Source: Acidobacteriota bacterium (GTDB lineage Bacteria; Acidobacteriota; Blastocatellia; Pyrinomonadales; Pyrinomonadaceae). From it: a stretch of 45,910 nt of DNA. The stretch is taken from assembly GCA_018269075.1 (NCBI GenBank), contig JAFDVJ010000044.1:1-45910 (forward strand). The letters are read 5' to 3'. The first letter of the stretch is position 1, and each line of letters starts with the position of its first letter. The notes below the pieces were generated by a model. That model did not search any database and was not told the origin of the DNA. It saw nothing but the letters and a program-made list of their open reading frames with translations. Position numbers and translations under genes: made by a program. Below, one piece after another: positions 7,475 through 15,897 of the stretch.

Positions 7475-8715
7475 TTTTTCTCTTTTACATCTGCGCCGCC
7501 GTGCTCGTCTATTTCAGCTGGAAATCGTTTCGCGGCGGTCTCGATTATCTCGCCTATTTCCGGGCCGAGCTCGCCCGTCCGCGTTCGGATTTCACTCCGT
7601 TCGCGACCGTCTTCGCGCCGTGCCGCGGGCTCGACGACGGCCTCGAAGAAAATCTCGCGGCGCTGTTCCGGCAGGACTTTCCGCGTTACGAGATCGTTTT
7701 CGTCGTCGATTCGGAGAGGGACGAAGCGGTCGAGACGATCGAAAAAGTGCGCCGAAGGTTTTCGGGAGTCGTCGCCTCGCGGCTCGTCGTCGCCGGCCCG
7801 GCGACGAACGAGAGCCAGAAGGTTCACAACCTGCGCGCGGCCGTCGGTCACGCCGCGGACGAATCGGAAATCTTCGTCTTCGTCGATTCCGACGCGCGGC
7901 CGGCGGAAAACTGGCTGCGCGCGCTCGCCGCGCCGCTGCGCGACGAGCGGATCGGCGCGGCGACCGGCTATCGCTGGTTCATCGCGAAATCGTTCGGCCC
8001 CGGGGCGGAGCTGCGGTCGGTCTGGAACGCCTCGATCGCCTCGGCGCTCGGGCCGAACCGGAAGAGAAATTTCTGCTGGGGCGGCTCGACGGCGCTCCGG
8101 CGCGCGACGTTCGATGGGATCGGGATGCGCGCGCAGTGGCGCGGGACGCTCTCGGACGATTTCGCCGTCACGCGCGCGCTCGGCGCGGCCGGGCTCGAGA
8201 TTTATTTCGTGCCGGCGGCGCTCGCCGTCTCGGTCGAGGACTGCACTCTGCGGGAATGTCTCGAATTCACGACGCGGCAGATGAAGATCACGCGCGTCTA
8301 CGCGCCGCATCTGTGGAAGATGTCGTTCGTCGGCTCGGGGATTTTCAACCTCGTCTGGCTGTGGGGCATTTTGAACCTGTTTTTCTACCCGGCCGGCTCG
8401 TTCGTCTTCTGGTTTTCGGCCGTCGTCCTGCTGCTCAACGCCGTTCTGAGCATCGGCAAAGCGGAGCTCCGGCGGGCGGCGGTCCGGCTGGCCCTGAAAG
8501 ATCACGGATCGGCGCTGCGCCGCCAGTTCTTCACGCAGAACACGCTCTGGATCCTGTCGCCGGCCCTGTTTTTCTACAACGCCGTCGGCGCTCTCGTTTC
8601 GCGCCGGATCGTCTGGCGCGGCCTCCGGTACGAGCTCAAATCGCCTTCCGAAACAATCATTTACAAAGAGGATGCAACGGCGGAAAAATTGTCTTCATCT
8701 GATTCTCTGAATTAG
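7471..8715 (+). CDS. membrane glycosyltransferase, family 2/21 (ceramide glucosyltransferase-like)
   Basis: 414 residues, starting in an ATGA overlap with waaA, so translational coupling is likely. One N-terminal membrane segment precedes a GT-A fold: VFAPCRGLDDGLEENLAAL, FVVDSERDEA, the nucleotide-sugar-binding FVFVDSDARP (near residue 139), WGGSTALRR, TLSDDFAVTRAL with the probable catalytic Asp, and RQMKITRVY in place of the (Q/R)xxRW signature. Two or three C-terminal membrane helices follow (about 285-325 and 360-385). This order matches bacterial GT21-like enzymes that glycosylate ceramide or related lipids. The coupling to waaA suggests an envelope glycolipid; the acceptor is not known. 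Confidence 0.8.
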   Translation: MIFLFYICAAVLVYFSWKSFRGGLDYLAYFRAELARPRSDFTPFATVFAPCRGLDDGLEENLAALFRQDFPRYEIVFVVDSERDEAVETIEKVRRRFSGVVASRLVVAGPATNESQKVHNLRAAVGHAADESEIFVFVDSDARPAENWLRALAAPLRDERIGAATGYRWFIAKSFGPGAELRSVWNASIASALGPNRKRNFCWGGSTALRRATFDGIGMRAQWRGTLSDDFAVTRALGAAGLEIYFVPAALAVSVEDCTLRECLEFTTRQMKITRVYAPHLWKMSFVGSGIFNLVWLWGILNLFFYPAGSFVFWFSAVVLLLNAVLSIGKAELRRAAVRLALKDHGSALRRQFFTQNTLWILSPALFFYNAVGALVSRRIVWRGLRYELKSPSETIIYKEDATAEKLSSSDSLN

Positions 8716-8759
8716 ATTTTGGCGATTTTTATAGTATCGTATCGAACAAGGGGAAGTTT

Positions 8760-10232
8760 ATGTTGAAAAGTATCGGATGGCACGGTTTCTTTCTCTCTCT
8801 GCTGGTCGCTTTGACGCTCGCCGGCGGGCCGGCGGCGCTCGCGCAGAGCGACAAAAAGATCGAGAAGGAGCAGAAGAAGGAAGAAAAGCAAGAAGAGCGG
8901 GAAAGCCGGATCGAGGTCAAAAATACGGCCAAAGGACGGCTGCCGGTGATCATCATTCCCGGCCTGATCGGTTCCGAGCTCGTCAATAAAACGACCGGCG
9001 ACACCGTCTGGTTCGACCTCAAGCGCGCCAAGGACGACGATCTGCGGCTGCCGATTTCGCCGAATCTCAAGGCCAACCGCGACAATCTCGTGCCGCGCGA
9101 CATCATCCGCGAAATCCAGCTCATCAAGCTGACGCCGAAAATCCAGATCTACCAGAAGCTGATCGACGGGCTGATCGCCGACGGTTTCGTCGAAGGCAAA
9201 ATCGACGATCCGCCGGCCGGCGGCGACGCCGACACTTTTTACGTTTTCCCGTACGACTGGCGGCTCGACAACGTCGAAAACGCGCAGCTGCTGCTCGAGA
9301 AGCTCGACACCCTGCGCGCAAGGCTCAACCGGCCCGATCTGAAATTCAACGTCGTCGCGCATTCGATGGGCGGGCTCATCGCGCGCTACGCTGAGATGTA
9401 CGGGAAGGCCGATCTCGCGGCGCGCAGCCCGCGGCCGACGTGGAAGGGCGCGGCGTATTTCAACAGCATCGCGCTCGTCGCGACGCCGAACGCCGGCGCG
9501 ACGAGCGCGCTCGATTCGCTGCTCAACGGGTTTTCGCTTTTCGGCAGCGGCAAGATCAACCTGCCGTTCGTGCAGAACCTCGGCCGCGCCGATCTTTTCA
9601 CGATCCCGTCGATTTATCAATTGCTGCCGCACGCCGGCACGGTGCGCGCTTTCGACGAGAATCTGAAACCGATAAAAATCGATCTGTTCGACCCGGAAGT
9701 CTGGGAGAAATACGGCTGGGCCGGTTATCAGGACAAGGATTTCGGGAAGAAGTTCGAGGCCGCCGAACAGCTCGCCGCGAAGGCCTATTTCCGCGCCGTG
9801 CTGCTTCGCGCCAGGGAGTTTCAGGCGGCGCTCGACGCCGCGCCGAGGGCCAAAAATCCGGTGCCGACCTATTATCTCGGCGCGGAATGCCGGGAAACGG
9901 TCGACGGGTTTATCGTCCGCCGCGACAAGGACGAGTGGAAGACCGAGTTCGGCGCGGCGTCCTACACGAAGGCGAACGGCGAGAAGGTGACGAAGGAGGA
10001 GACCGCAAAGGTCCTGCTCGCGCCGGGCGACGGCGTCGTTCCGAAACGGTCGCTGCTCTCGTCGCTGCTCCGGCTCGGCAAATTCGTCAACCCGGATTCG
10101 AGCGTGATTCTTGACGTCGCGCCCGATTCGTGCGACGAGCACAACCGTCTTACCGGCAACGAGCTGCTCGTCAAAAACATTCTGAGCGTGCTCAACAACA
10201 AGGGGATCGAGGAGAAAACCGCGGGGAAATGA
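8760..10232 (+). CDS. exported LCAT-like acyltransferase/lipase (alpha/beta hydrolase)
   Basis: 490 residues with a signal peptide (hydrophobic residues about 9-28, cleavage near ALAQ), then a short highly charged Lys/Glu stretch (31-50). The catalytic region follows the lecithin:cholesterol acyltransferase pattern: VIIIPGLIGSEL near 62, FPYDWRLDN near 165, and the nucleophile elbow AHSMGGLIARY with Ser near 202. Candidate acid and base are the Asp in GDGVVPKRS (near 424) and the His in CDEHNRLTGN (near 460). Family members cleave or transfer acyl chains of phospholipids or sterol esters; the substrate here cannot be told. A GGGG-type ribosome site lies just before ATG. GGATTTC repeats begin 4 bases after the stop. 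Confidence 0.8.
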   Translation: MLKSIGWHGFFLSLLVALTLAGGPAALAQSDKKIEKEQKKEEKQEERESRIEVKNTAKGRLPVIIIPGLIGSELVNKTTGDTVWFDLKRAKDDDLRLPISPNLKANRDNLVPRDIIREIQLIKLTPKIQIYQKLIDGLIADGFVEGKIDDPPAGGDADTFYVFPYDWRLDNVENAQLLLEKLDTLRARLNRPDLKFNVVAHSMGGLIARYAEMYGKADLAARSPRPTWKGAAYFNSIALVATPNAGATSALDSLLNGFSLFGSGKINLPFVQNLGRADLFTIPSIYQLLPHAGTVRAFDENLKPIKIDLFDPEVWEKYGWAGYQDKDFGKKFEAAEQLAAKAYFRAVLLRAREFQAALDAAPRAKNPVPTYYLGAECRETVDGFIVRRDKDEWKTEFGAASYTKANGEKVTKEETAKVLLAPGDGVVPKRSLLSSLLRLGKFVNPDSSVILDVAPDSCDEHNRLTGNELLVKNILSVLNNKGIEEKTAGK

Positions 10233-10236
10233 TTTT

Positions 10237-10270
10237 GGATTTCGGATTTCGGATTTCGGATTTCGGATTT
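10237..10270 (+). repeat. GGATTTC heptamer tandem repeat
   Basis: Almost five tandem GGATTTC units begin four bases after the stop at 10230-10232. No complementary right arm follows. Base composition then shifts to AT-rich up to about 11.1 kb. Confidence 0.9.
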
Positions 10271-10414
10271 TGTGTAGAGTCGGTTAGGAGCTTTTGATTG
10301 AAAAGCCGGATTTTACGGAAATTGTATAAAAAGTCGCTTTCTCGATTTATGTTGGCTCAAAATTCTCGTAGCATATTGATTAGCAATAGGTTAGGCCTAA
10401 TTTGACAGACCCGC

Positions 10415-10897
10415 TCAGCTACATTTATTGGCCATTTCATCTAATATGAGAGAGTTTTGAGTGAAGTCAATTTCACTTAATCTGAAATTTTGTAAAATGT
10501 TTTTAATTTCTTCTGGTAAATCATCAAACTTCAATTCTTTTTTTGGCATTGTTACACGAATATATGACCTTTCATTGTCATCAGGAGGAGAATCATAAGC
10601 AAACAGTCCTCTTGCGGACATTTCAGCCGACGGCTTAATATAGCCAAAAATATTTGGAACAAGTCTGCTGTCTAATTTATTCCTTAAATCAGGACATACT
10701 ATATAATTCCCCTCTTGAATAGCCGGTAAATTTTCGAAGTAATTATTCAATACTTCCCAATCTTCCCTGGATTCAGCCACGACCGGAGGAAACAATTTCT
10801 CTCCTCCGGTCGTAAAATGTCCAATCCTACCCTCAAGATCTACCGCATACCACGGGAGATCCAATACCCATTGTTCACCTTCAGAAAATGATGTCAT
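10415..10897 (-). CDS. immunity-like orphan protein in an AT-rich island
   Basis: 160 residues from ATG 10897, chosen because AAGGAG (10906-10911) lies 8 bases upstream; the open frame extends 14 codons further but would overlap the preceding frame. The N-terminal part, GEQWVLDLPWYAVDLEGRIGHFTTGGE, resembles small cytosolic proteins often found next to polymorphic toxins or in barnase/SUKH-like immunity clusters. The rest is acidic and has no signal peptide or membrane segment. Codon use is much more AT-rich than in neighbouring genes, pointing to horizontal gain. It follows by 2 bases the end of a broken upstream frame (10900-11103), as in a toxin-immunity pair. The immunity role is an inference; it may be an unrelated orphan. 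Confidence 0.55.
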   Translation of the reverse strand: MTSFSEGEQWVLDLPWYAVDLEGRIGHFTTGGEKLFPPVVAESREDWEVLNNYFENLPAIQEGNYIVCPDLRNKLDSRLVPNIFGYIKPSAEMSARGLFAYDSPPDDNERSYIRVTMPKKELKFDDLPEEIKNILQNFRLSEIDFTQNSLILDEMANKCS

Positions 10898-10899
10898 AT

Positions 10900-11103
10900 T
10901 TACCGCTCCTTCTGTTCGGCGATTGTATAAAGTGTACAACCATTTAGGGTTTCATAAGGAGTCTCAACAGGATATTGCCCAGGTGTAGTCCAAGTTTGAC
11001 ATAAAAGACAAACCGGAATCTCTGAAAGGCGATTTACACGCGTTGATATAGAAAAAGCAATTTTTGAAGGGTTCGCCCTACCGAACTTTCCAAATTTACA
11101 ACG
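10900..11103 (-). pseudogene. 67-codon remnant of the gene upstream of the immunity-like gene
   Basis: Reading on the minus strand, 67 sense codons run from just after a TAA (11104-11106) to a TAA at 10900-10902, with no usable start. The peptide contains FGRANPSKIAFSISTRVNRL, a CLLC motif (VCLLCQTWTTPGQYPVETPY) and ends TLYTIAEQKER. It looks like a protein-like C-terminus rather than random sequence and is AT-rich like the immunity-like gene, which starts 2 bases after its stop. A second frame upstream on the same strand ends in GSVTKFWEYVLGLVPNEVTL, so a frameshift may separate the two parts. From 11104 to 11359 I see no complete gene. Confidence 0.5.
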
Positions 11104-11359
11104 TTACTTCATTCGGAACAAGTCCCAACACATACTCCCAAAATTTTGTTACCGACCCCGTCAATCCTTGCAGCAATTGCGGATATTCTGGGGTGGTAAA
11201 GGTATTCTGGGGTTGGGCGCATTCATTCGAAGTGCGTTTGAGCACGTTTTTGGGGAGCAGGGGCGGTTTGGCGACGGGCGGGGCGGAGAAATTCGGGCCG
11301 CCTGTTTCGTTATTTGCGAAATTCGCATAAAATAGCTTACGAAAACGATAGTTGGAAAA

Positions 11360-12058
11360 ATGATCAAGAATTTGCTCAATGCGGACGAAGAACTGCCGTT
11401 GCCGAAGGAGGCCGGCGAGGAGGCGGTCGCGGCTCCGCCGGCGAGCGAGCCGGCTGCCGGGCCGGCGACGGCCGAAGAACCGGCGGCGGCGCCCGAAACG
11501 CGGCCGGTTTTCGAGATTCCGCCGACCTCGCGGTTCTTTTTGAAAGCGGCTGACGAGGTCGAGGAATCGCCCGATAACTGGGCCGACAACCCGTTCGCGA
11601 ACATCGAAGATCCGCCGGCGACGATTTCGGATCCCGATTATGAAGATCTGGACGACGAAACCGAAAATTTCGGCCCTTTTCCGTTCGCGCCGGACGACCT
11701 GCCCGACCCCGCGTCGGCGGCCGTCGAAATACACCATCTCGAAAAAACGGCCCTTCCGCCGCCCGAACCGCACGCGGACGCCGAACCGCCGGCCGCCGAA
11801 GAAAAGGAATCCTTAGTGCCGGTCGTGATCAACGCCGAGCCGCCGCCGTCGATGGCCGAAACCATTCGCCAGAGCGGGCTCGCCTATTCGGCGGCGATCG
11901 TCCTGTTCGGCTCGGTCGTTTTTATGATGATTCTCGGCTGGTTCGCCGATCTCCTGATCGGCAGCTCGCCGTGGGGCATCGTCACCGGCATCGTCCTCGG
12001 CGGCATCGTCGGCTTTATCCAGTTTTTCCGGATCACCGCGCAGATTTTCAGAAAGTAG
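11360..12058 (+). CDS. atpZ: AtpZ-like F0F1 ATPase accessory protein with long acidic N-terminal extension
   Basis: 232 residues. The last 70 match the AtpZ/AtpI-associated family: MAETIRQSGLAYSAAIVLF, a Gly/Asp-containing loop (GWFADLLIG), SSPWGIVTGIVLGGIVGF and a basic end, with two membrane helices at about residues 178-197 and 204-224. The first 160 residues are an unusual low-complexity acidic, Pro/Ala-rich extension, probably disordered in the cytoplasm. AtpZ is normally about 70-100 residues and works with AtpI in F0 assembly or Mg2+/Ca2+ supply. Its place at the head of atpI-atpB-atpE supports the assignment. Confidence 0.75.
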   Translation: MIKNLLNADEELPLPKEAGEEAVAAPPASEPAAGPATAEEPAAAPETRPVFEIPPTSRFFLKAADEVEESPDNWADNPFANIEDPPATISDPDYEDLDDETENFGPFPFAPDDLPDPASAAVEIHHLEKTALPPPEPHADAEPPAAEEKESLVPVVINAEPPPSMAETIRQSGLAYSAAIVLFGSVVFMMILGWFADLLIGSSPWGIVTGIVLGGIVGFIQFFRITAQIFRK

Positions 12059-12061
12059 GGA

Positions 12062-12190
12062 AGTCTTGAGTCTTGAGTCTTGAGTCTTGAGTCCCTGTTT
12101 CGATCTTCGACCTTTGATCTTTGGTCTTTGACTCAAGACTCAAGACTCAAGACTCAAGACTCAAGACTCAGGAGTCGGGACTCGAAACTC
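12062..12190. repeat. heptamer hairpin, CTTGAGT/ACTCAAG arms with CTTTGAT core
   Basis: Four CTTGAGT units (12062-12093) are followed by three degenerate heptamers CTTTGAT, CTTTGGT and CTTTGAC (about 12112-12132), then six ACTCAAG units (about 12131-12170). AGTCCC near the left arm and GGGACT near 12176-12181 can extend the stem. It starts 4 bases after the atpZ stop and lies between atpZ and atpI, inside the likely operon. Confidence 0.9.
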
Positions 12191-12271
12191 CCCTGATTTG
12201 AGAAAAAATGCACAAAAACGGTCGCCGGCTTTGAAATTTGGGCGTTTCCTTTGTAAAATCATTGTTTCGCC

Positions 12272-12688
12272 ATGAGCGAAAAATCCGAACAGGGCATCGA
12301 CGAACAACAAGTTCAGCCGCTTTCGCACAAAAGAATCCTGATTCTGATGGCGTGCGCGGTGCTTTTCGGCAGTATTCTGTGCTCGGTTTTCGTTTCCGTC
12401 GGCTTCGGCGTCGGCGTTTTGATCGGCGGCGTTTTATCGCTCGTCAATTATTACTGGCTGAAACGCTCGCTCAAGGTCATTTTCGACGAAGCGGTCGCCG
12501 GCGAAAAGCCGCAGTTTCTGACGGCGCGGTATTTTATGCGATACCTGGCGCTCGGCGCGGCGCTCGCGGTCGTTTACCTGACGCAGCTCGTCCCGATCGT
12601 CGCCGTTCTGATCGGACTCGCGAGCTTTGCCGCGGCGATCGTGATCGAAGGTTTTATACGTTTATTTAACAGCTTTTCTAACAGATAA
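12272..12688 (+). CDS. atpI: ATP synthase subunit I (AtpI-like)
   Basis: 138 residues with four predicted membrane helices (about 22-42, 44-64, 88-108, 110-130). The pattern ILILMACAVLFGSILCSVFV, then GFGVGVLIGGVLSLVNYYWL, fits the ATP synthase I chain family, which helps assemble the c-ring. Function rests mainly on position: atpB starts 16 bases downstream. The N-terminal 20 residues are polar. Confidence 0.75.
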   Translation: MSEKSEQGIDEQQVQPLSHKRILILMACAVLFGSILCSVFVSVGFGVGVLIGGVLSLVNYYWLKRSLKVIFDEAVAGEKPQFLTARYFMRYLALGAALAVVYLTQLVPIVAVLIGLASFAAAIVIEGFIRLFNSFSNR

Positions 12689-12704
12689 GGATTTTTAGAG
12701 AACA

Positions 12705-13610
12705 ATGTTTTTATTAGCAGAAGGCGGACATCATACGCCGTTGATCGTCGAGTTCATCAACCATTACCTGGGCGAACCGGTCCTGAAATTCGAGCAGACA
12801 TACACGATCCCGGCCTGGAACCGCGTTTTCAAGACGCTCGGCGTCAACACGACGGCCGAAAAAGTTTTCGGCCCCTACACGGCGGAAACCGCGATTCCGT
12901 GGTACACGATCATGTTCGTGATCGCCTGCATCCTGACCGTGATCCTGATCTGGATCTTCAAGGGCAAGTTGTCCGAAGACGATCCGACACCCGGCCAGCT
13001 GACGCTCGAGGCCGGCATTCTGGCGATCAAGGATCTCGTCGTCAATGTCATCGGCGAACACGGCTTCAAGTATTTTCCGGTCGTCGCGACCTTTGCGACG
13101 CTCGTCCTGATCTCGAACCTGATGGGCCTGTTCCCGCTCTTTATGTCGCCGACGGCGCACGTCTCGGTGACGTTCGCGCTCGGCATCTCGTCGTTCGTCT
13201 ACTACAACTACGTCGGCATCTCGGAAAACGGCATCGTCAACCATCTCGCGCATTTCACCGGCCCGCGCCTGCCGCTCGTGATGATGTTCATCATCACGCC
13301 GCTGATCTTCGCGATCGAGCTGTTCAGTAATATGATCCGCCCGGCGACGCTCGGCATCCGGCTCTTCGCGAATATGTTTGCCGACGAGCAGATCTCGTCG
13401 ATCATCTCGGGCCTGTTTCCGCCGTTCACGCAGTTTTTCGTGCCGATCGTGCTCTTGCCGCTCGCGGTCTTCGTCGCGCTCGTTCAGACGCTCGTCTTTA
13501 CGCTGCTCTCGATGATCTATCTGAGCGAAGTCTCGCACGCGCCGCACGAGCACGGCCACCACGACGACGAGCACGCGGAAGACGCGGGCGAAGCGCTTGC
13601 GCACGCCTAA
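12705..13610 (+). CDS. atpB: ATP synthase F0 subunit a
   Basis: 301 residues, the membrane stator subunit that forms the ion half-channels against the c-ring. Membrane segments are visible at about 68-88, 127-147, 150-168, 190-212, 225-250 and 250-275. The essential arginine is in GIRLFANMFADE (near Arg219), aligned with the SLRLFGNMFAG motif of E. coli. LMGLFPLFMSPTAHVSVTFALG matches the conserved early helix. The C-terminus is an unusual hydrophilic His/Asp/Glu-rich tail (HAPHEHGHHDDEHAEDAG). Part of atpZ-atpI-atpB-atpE; no b or F1 genes are near. Confidence 0.95.
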   Translation: MFLLAEGGHHTPLIVEFINHYLGEPVLKFEQTYTIPAWNRVFKTLGVNTTAEKVFGPYTAETAIPWYTIMFVIACILTVILIWIFKGKLSEDDPTPGQLTLEAGILAIKDLVVNVIGEHGFKYFPVVATFATLVLISNLMGLFPLFMSPTAHVSVTFALGISSFVYYNYVGISENGIVNHLAHFTGPRLPLVMMFIITPLIFAIELFSNMIRPATLGIRLFANMFADEQISSIISGLFPPFTQFFVPIVLLPLAVFVALVQTLVFTLLSMIYLSEVSHAPHEHGHHDDEHAEDAGEALAHA

Positions 13611-13645
13611 CGATTTCGGATTTCGGATTTCGGATTTCGGATTGG
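13611..13645 (+). repeat. GGATTTC heptamer tandem repeat after atpB
   Basis: About five units (CGATTTC, then GGATTTC three times, then GGATTGG) begin at the base after the atpB stop codon. A short partial complement (AAATCCGAGATC, about 13651-13662) follows, so a small hairpin is possible. The remaining gap up to atpE (13663-13875) contains a short GGAG/CTCC dyad near 13738 and an AT-rich end, but no gene that I can support. Confidence 0.85.
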
Positions 13646-13875
13646 TTTCGAAATCCGAGATCACAATAGGTTTTTTGAAGGTTTTTGTTTGAGTTTGAAA
13701 ATCTGCATTTTATATCTGGAGATGCCCGCACGCGTCAGGAGCCTCGACTCCAACGAGAGTAGAAATCGAGCGCATACCGGAAGTGAGGCGAAATCATAAG
13801 CAAGCCGCAGGTTGGAAAACGGGTTCGAATAAAAAATCTTCGACGATAAAAAAATAAATTTAGGAGATAAAAATA

Positions 13876-14208
13876 ATGAACAAATTTAAAGTGGTTTTCT
13901 TTGCGGTTCTGGCGATCGCGCTTTTGGCGGTGACGGCGATGGCGCAGCCCGGCGGCGCGGCGGCCGGCGGCATCGGCGGCAACGAATCGACGGTGGCGGC
14001 TTACAAAGCGATCGCGGCCGGTCTCGGCTTCGGTCTGGCGGCCGGTCTCGGCGGTCTCGGACAGGGTAAAATCGGCGCGGCGGCGGTCGAAGGCGCGGCC
14101 CGCAACCCGGGCGCGGCCGGCACCGTTCAGACGATGATGATTATCGGTCTGGCGCTCATCGAGTCGCTCGTCCTGCTGGCCCTCGTGATCGTTTTCGCGA
14201 AATTGTAA
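13876..14208 (+). CDS. atpE: ATP synthase F0 subunit c with N-terminal leader
   Basis: 110 residues, against about 75-90 for most c subunits. Shine-Dalgarno AGGAG at 13862-13866. Residues 1-24 form a signal-like leader ([24 protein letters not shown]), followed by a Gly/Ala stretch and then the two-helix hairpin. Helix 1 carries [21 protein letters not shown] with Gln63 in the GQG motif; helix 2 carries [14 protein letters not shown] with the ion-binding Glu96. Gln63, Glu96 and Ser97 agree with Na+-type rings, but the Thr and Tyr of that signature are Leu here, so H+ or Na+ cannot be decided by eye. A strong terminator follows, closing the F0 cluster. Confidence 0.95.
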   Translation: MNKFKVVFFAVLAIALLAVTAMAQPGGAAAGGIGGNESTVAAYKAIAAGLGFGLAAGLGGLGQGKIGAAAVEGAARNPGAAGTVQTMMIIGLALIESLVLLALVIVFAKL

Positions 14209-14230
14209 TCGGCCGCAATCGACAACAAAC

Positions 14231-14275
14231 CGGCGGGCGAAGTTTTCCGAAACTTCGCCCGCCGTCACTTTTTTC
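14231..14275 (+). terminator. rho-independent terminator after atpE
   Basis: A perfect 15-bp stem (14231-14245 with 14250-14264, loop TCCG) is followed after three bases by a T-rich tract (14268-14275). It ends the F0 cluster. Confidence 0.9.
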
Positions 14276-14358
14276 CGGCGTCAAAAATGGCAACCGCCCG
14301 TCCGCGGTTTGAATCATATTTTGCAACCTGTATAATTTTCAGGGCGTTATTAAAAGCG

Positions 14359-15897
14359 ATGAACGATATATTTCTCGGAAAAACACTGGCGGAAAAATAC
14401 CGGATCGATTCGGTGATGCGCGAGACCGATCTCGGCAAGGTTTATCACGGGCGGCATCTGCTGATGGACAAACCGGTCGCCGTCAAGATCCTTTCGCCGG
14501 CGCTCGCGGTCGACGAAAACATCGTCAAACGCTTCTCGGCCGAGGCGCGGAGCATCTCGAAAATCTCGCATCCGAACATCCTCAACGTCCTCGATTTCGG
14601 CTCGGACGCCGACGGCGCGGTCTATATCGTCTACGAGGACGCCGAGGGCGAAACGCTCCGGGACGCGATCGTCCGCGACGGGAAATTCACGCCCGAACGC
14701 ACGATCGGCGTCACCAAACAGATCGCCGGCGCGCTCGCGGCCGCGCATTTCAAGGGCGTCGTTCACCGCAGTCTCAACGCCGAAAACGTGCTGCTGACGC
14801 TCGACGATTCGGTCAAGGTGCTCGATCTCGGGACCGTCAAAACCGACGAAGCGCCCGACGACGAGGCCGCGCCCGAACGGATCGAGTATCTTTCGCCCGA
14901 GCAGTGCGCCGACGCTTCGACCGCCGACGAGCGCTCGGACATCTACAGTCTCGGCGTGATGATGTATGAAATGCTCGCCGGCGAGGTCCCGTTCAGGGCC
15001 GACAGCACGAGCGAGCTGATGATGAAGCACGCGCAGGAGCCGCCGCCGCCGCTTTCGGCGTTCCGGCAGGATCTGCCGCCGACGGTCGAGCCGCTCGTCC
15101 TGCAGGCGCTCGCGAAAAATCCCGAGATGCGGCACCAGACGGCCGCCGAACTGATCGACGATCTCAACCACGTCGGCCGGACGCTCGCCGATTACGACAC
15201 CGCCGCCGCCAAGGCCGCGGCCGGCAAGCACAACATCTGGAAGACCGCGTTCGTCGTCCTCGCCGGCATCTCGCTGCTCTCGATCGCGCTGATCTGGGCG
15301 ACTTCGAGCAAGCAGACGAACCCGTCGACGCTCCAGTCCGACACCAACGCGCAGCCCGTTCAGCCGATCAACCCGGCGACCGGAATGAACGAACAGGGCC
15401 TGGCGACGATCGTCCCGATCTCGCCCGAGATGATGTCGAATTCGAATATGTCGACGATGCAGGTGCCGGAAACGCTCGGCTCCGACGGCAACCCCTACTG
15501 GCAGACCGGCCGCGTCCCGCCGGGCGCGCCGCAGTACGTGCCGCAGGGCGGCCAGTATATCGACCCGTACAACCCGAACAGCCCGTTCAACCCGGACGAC
15601 AAACCGACCTATTATCAGGACGCCAACGGCGCGGTCTTTATGATCGTCCCGTCGACGCCGAACGCCAACGCCAACGTCAAGCCGACGCCCGGCAAGACGC
15701 CGAAGAACGCGGCCAACGCCAACGTCCAGCCGACGCCCGCGCCGAACGAGACGCCGAAGCCGCAGACCTCGCCGACGCCGGACGTCAAAACGACGCCCGC
15801 GAAAACGCCGGCCGCGACGCCGAAACCGAACGACAAACCGAAAACGCCGCCCTCGACGACCCGCACCGAGCCGAGCGGCCAAACGCAAAACTCGTAG
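14359..15897 (+). CDS. membrane-anchored Ser/Thr kinase-fold protein, predicted pseudokinase
   Basis: 512 residues from ATG 14359; the frame is open 24 codons earlier, but kinase similarity begins with FLGKTLAEKYRIDSV. The fold is that of Hanks-type bacterial kinases: VAVKIL with Lys43, Glu in the C helix, SPEQ and DERSDIYSLGVMMYEMLAGEVPF. However the catalytic loop reads VVHRSLNAENVLL (Ser138 for the catalytic Asp, Asn140 for Lys), the metal-binding motif is DLG (Asp156), and the Gly-rich loop is degenerate (VMRETDLGKVY). A membrane helix (about 293-314) leads to a periplasmic tail of nearly 200 residues rich in Pro, Asn, Thr and Lys. This suggests a sensor or scaffold that may bind nucleotide without phosphotransfer. 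It is convergent with lpxK. Confidence 0.85.
   Translation: MNDIFLGKTLAEKYRIDSVMRETDLGKVYHGRHLLMDKPVAVKILSPALAVDENIVKRFSAEARSISKISHPNILNVLDFGSDADGAVYIVYEDAEGETLRDAIVRDGKFTPERTIGVTKQIAGALAAAHFKGVVHRSLNAENVLLTLDDSVKVLDLGTVKTDEAPDDEAAPERIEYLSPEQCADASTADERSDIYSLGVMMYEMLAGEVPFRADSTSELMMKHAQEPPPPLSAFRQDLPPTVEPLVLQALAKNPEMRHQTAAELIDDLNHVGRTLADYDTAAAKAAAGKHNIWKTAFVVLAGISLLSIALIWATSSKQTNPSTLQSDTNAQPVQPINPATGMNEQGLATIVPISPEMMSNSNMSTMQVPETLGSDGNPYWQTGRVPPGAPQYVPQGGQYIDPYNPNSPFNPDDKPTYYQDANGAVFMIVPSTPNANANVKPTPGKTPKNAANANVQPTPAPNETPKPQTSPTPDVKTTPAKTPAATPKPNDKPKTPPSTTRTEPSGQTQNS

Noticed and set aside
13815..13840. GGTTCGAAT-like string before atpE as a tRNA T-loop
   Set aside because: No acceptor stem, D arm or anticodon arm can be built around it.
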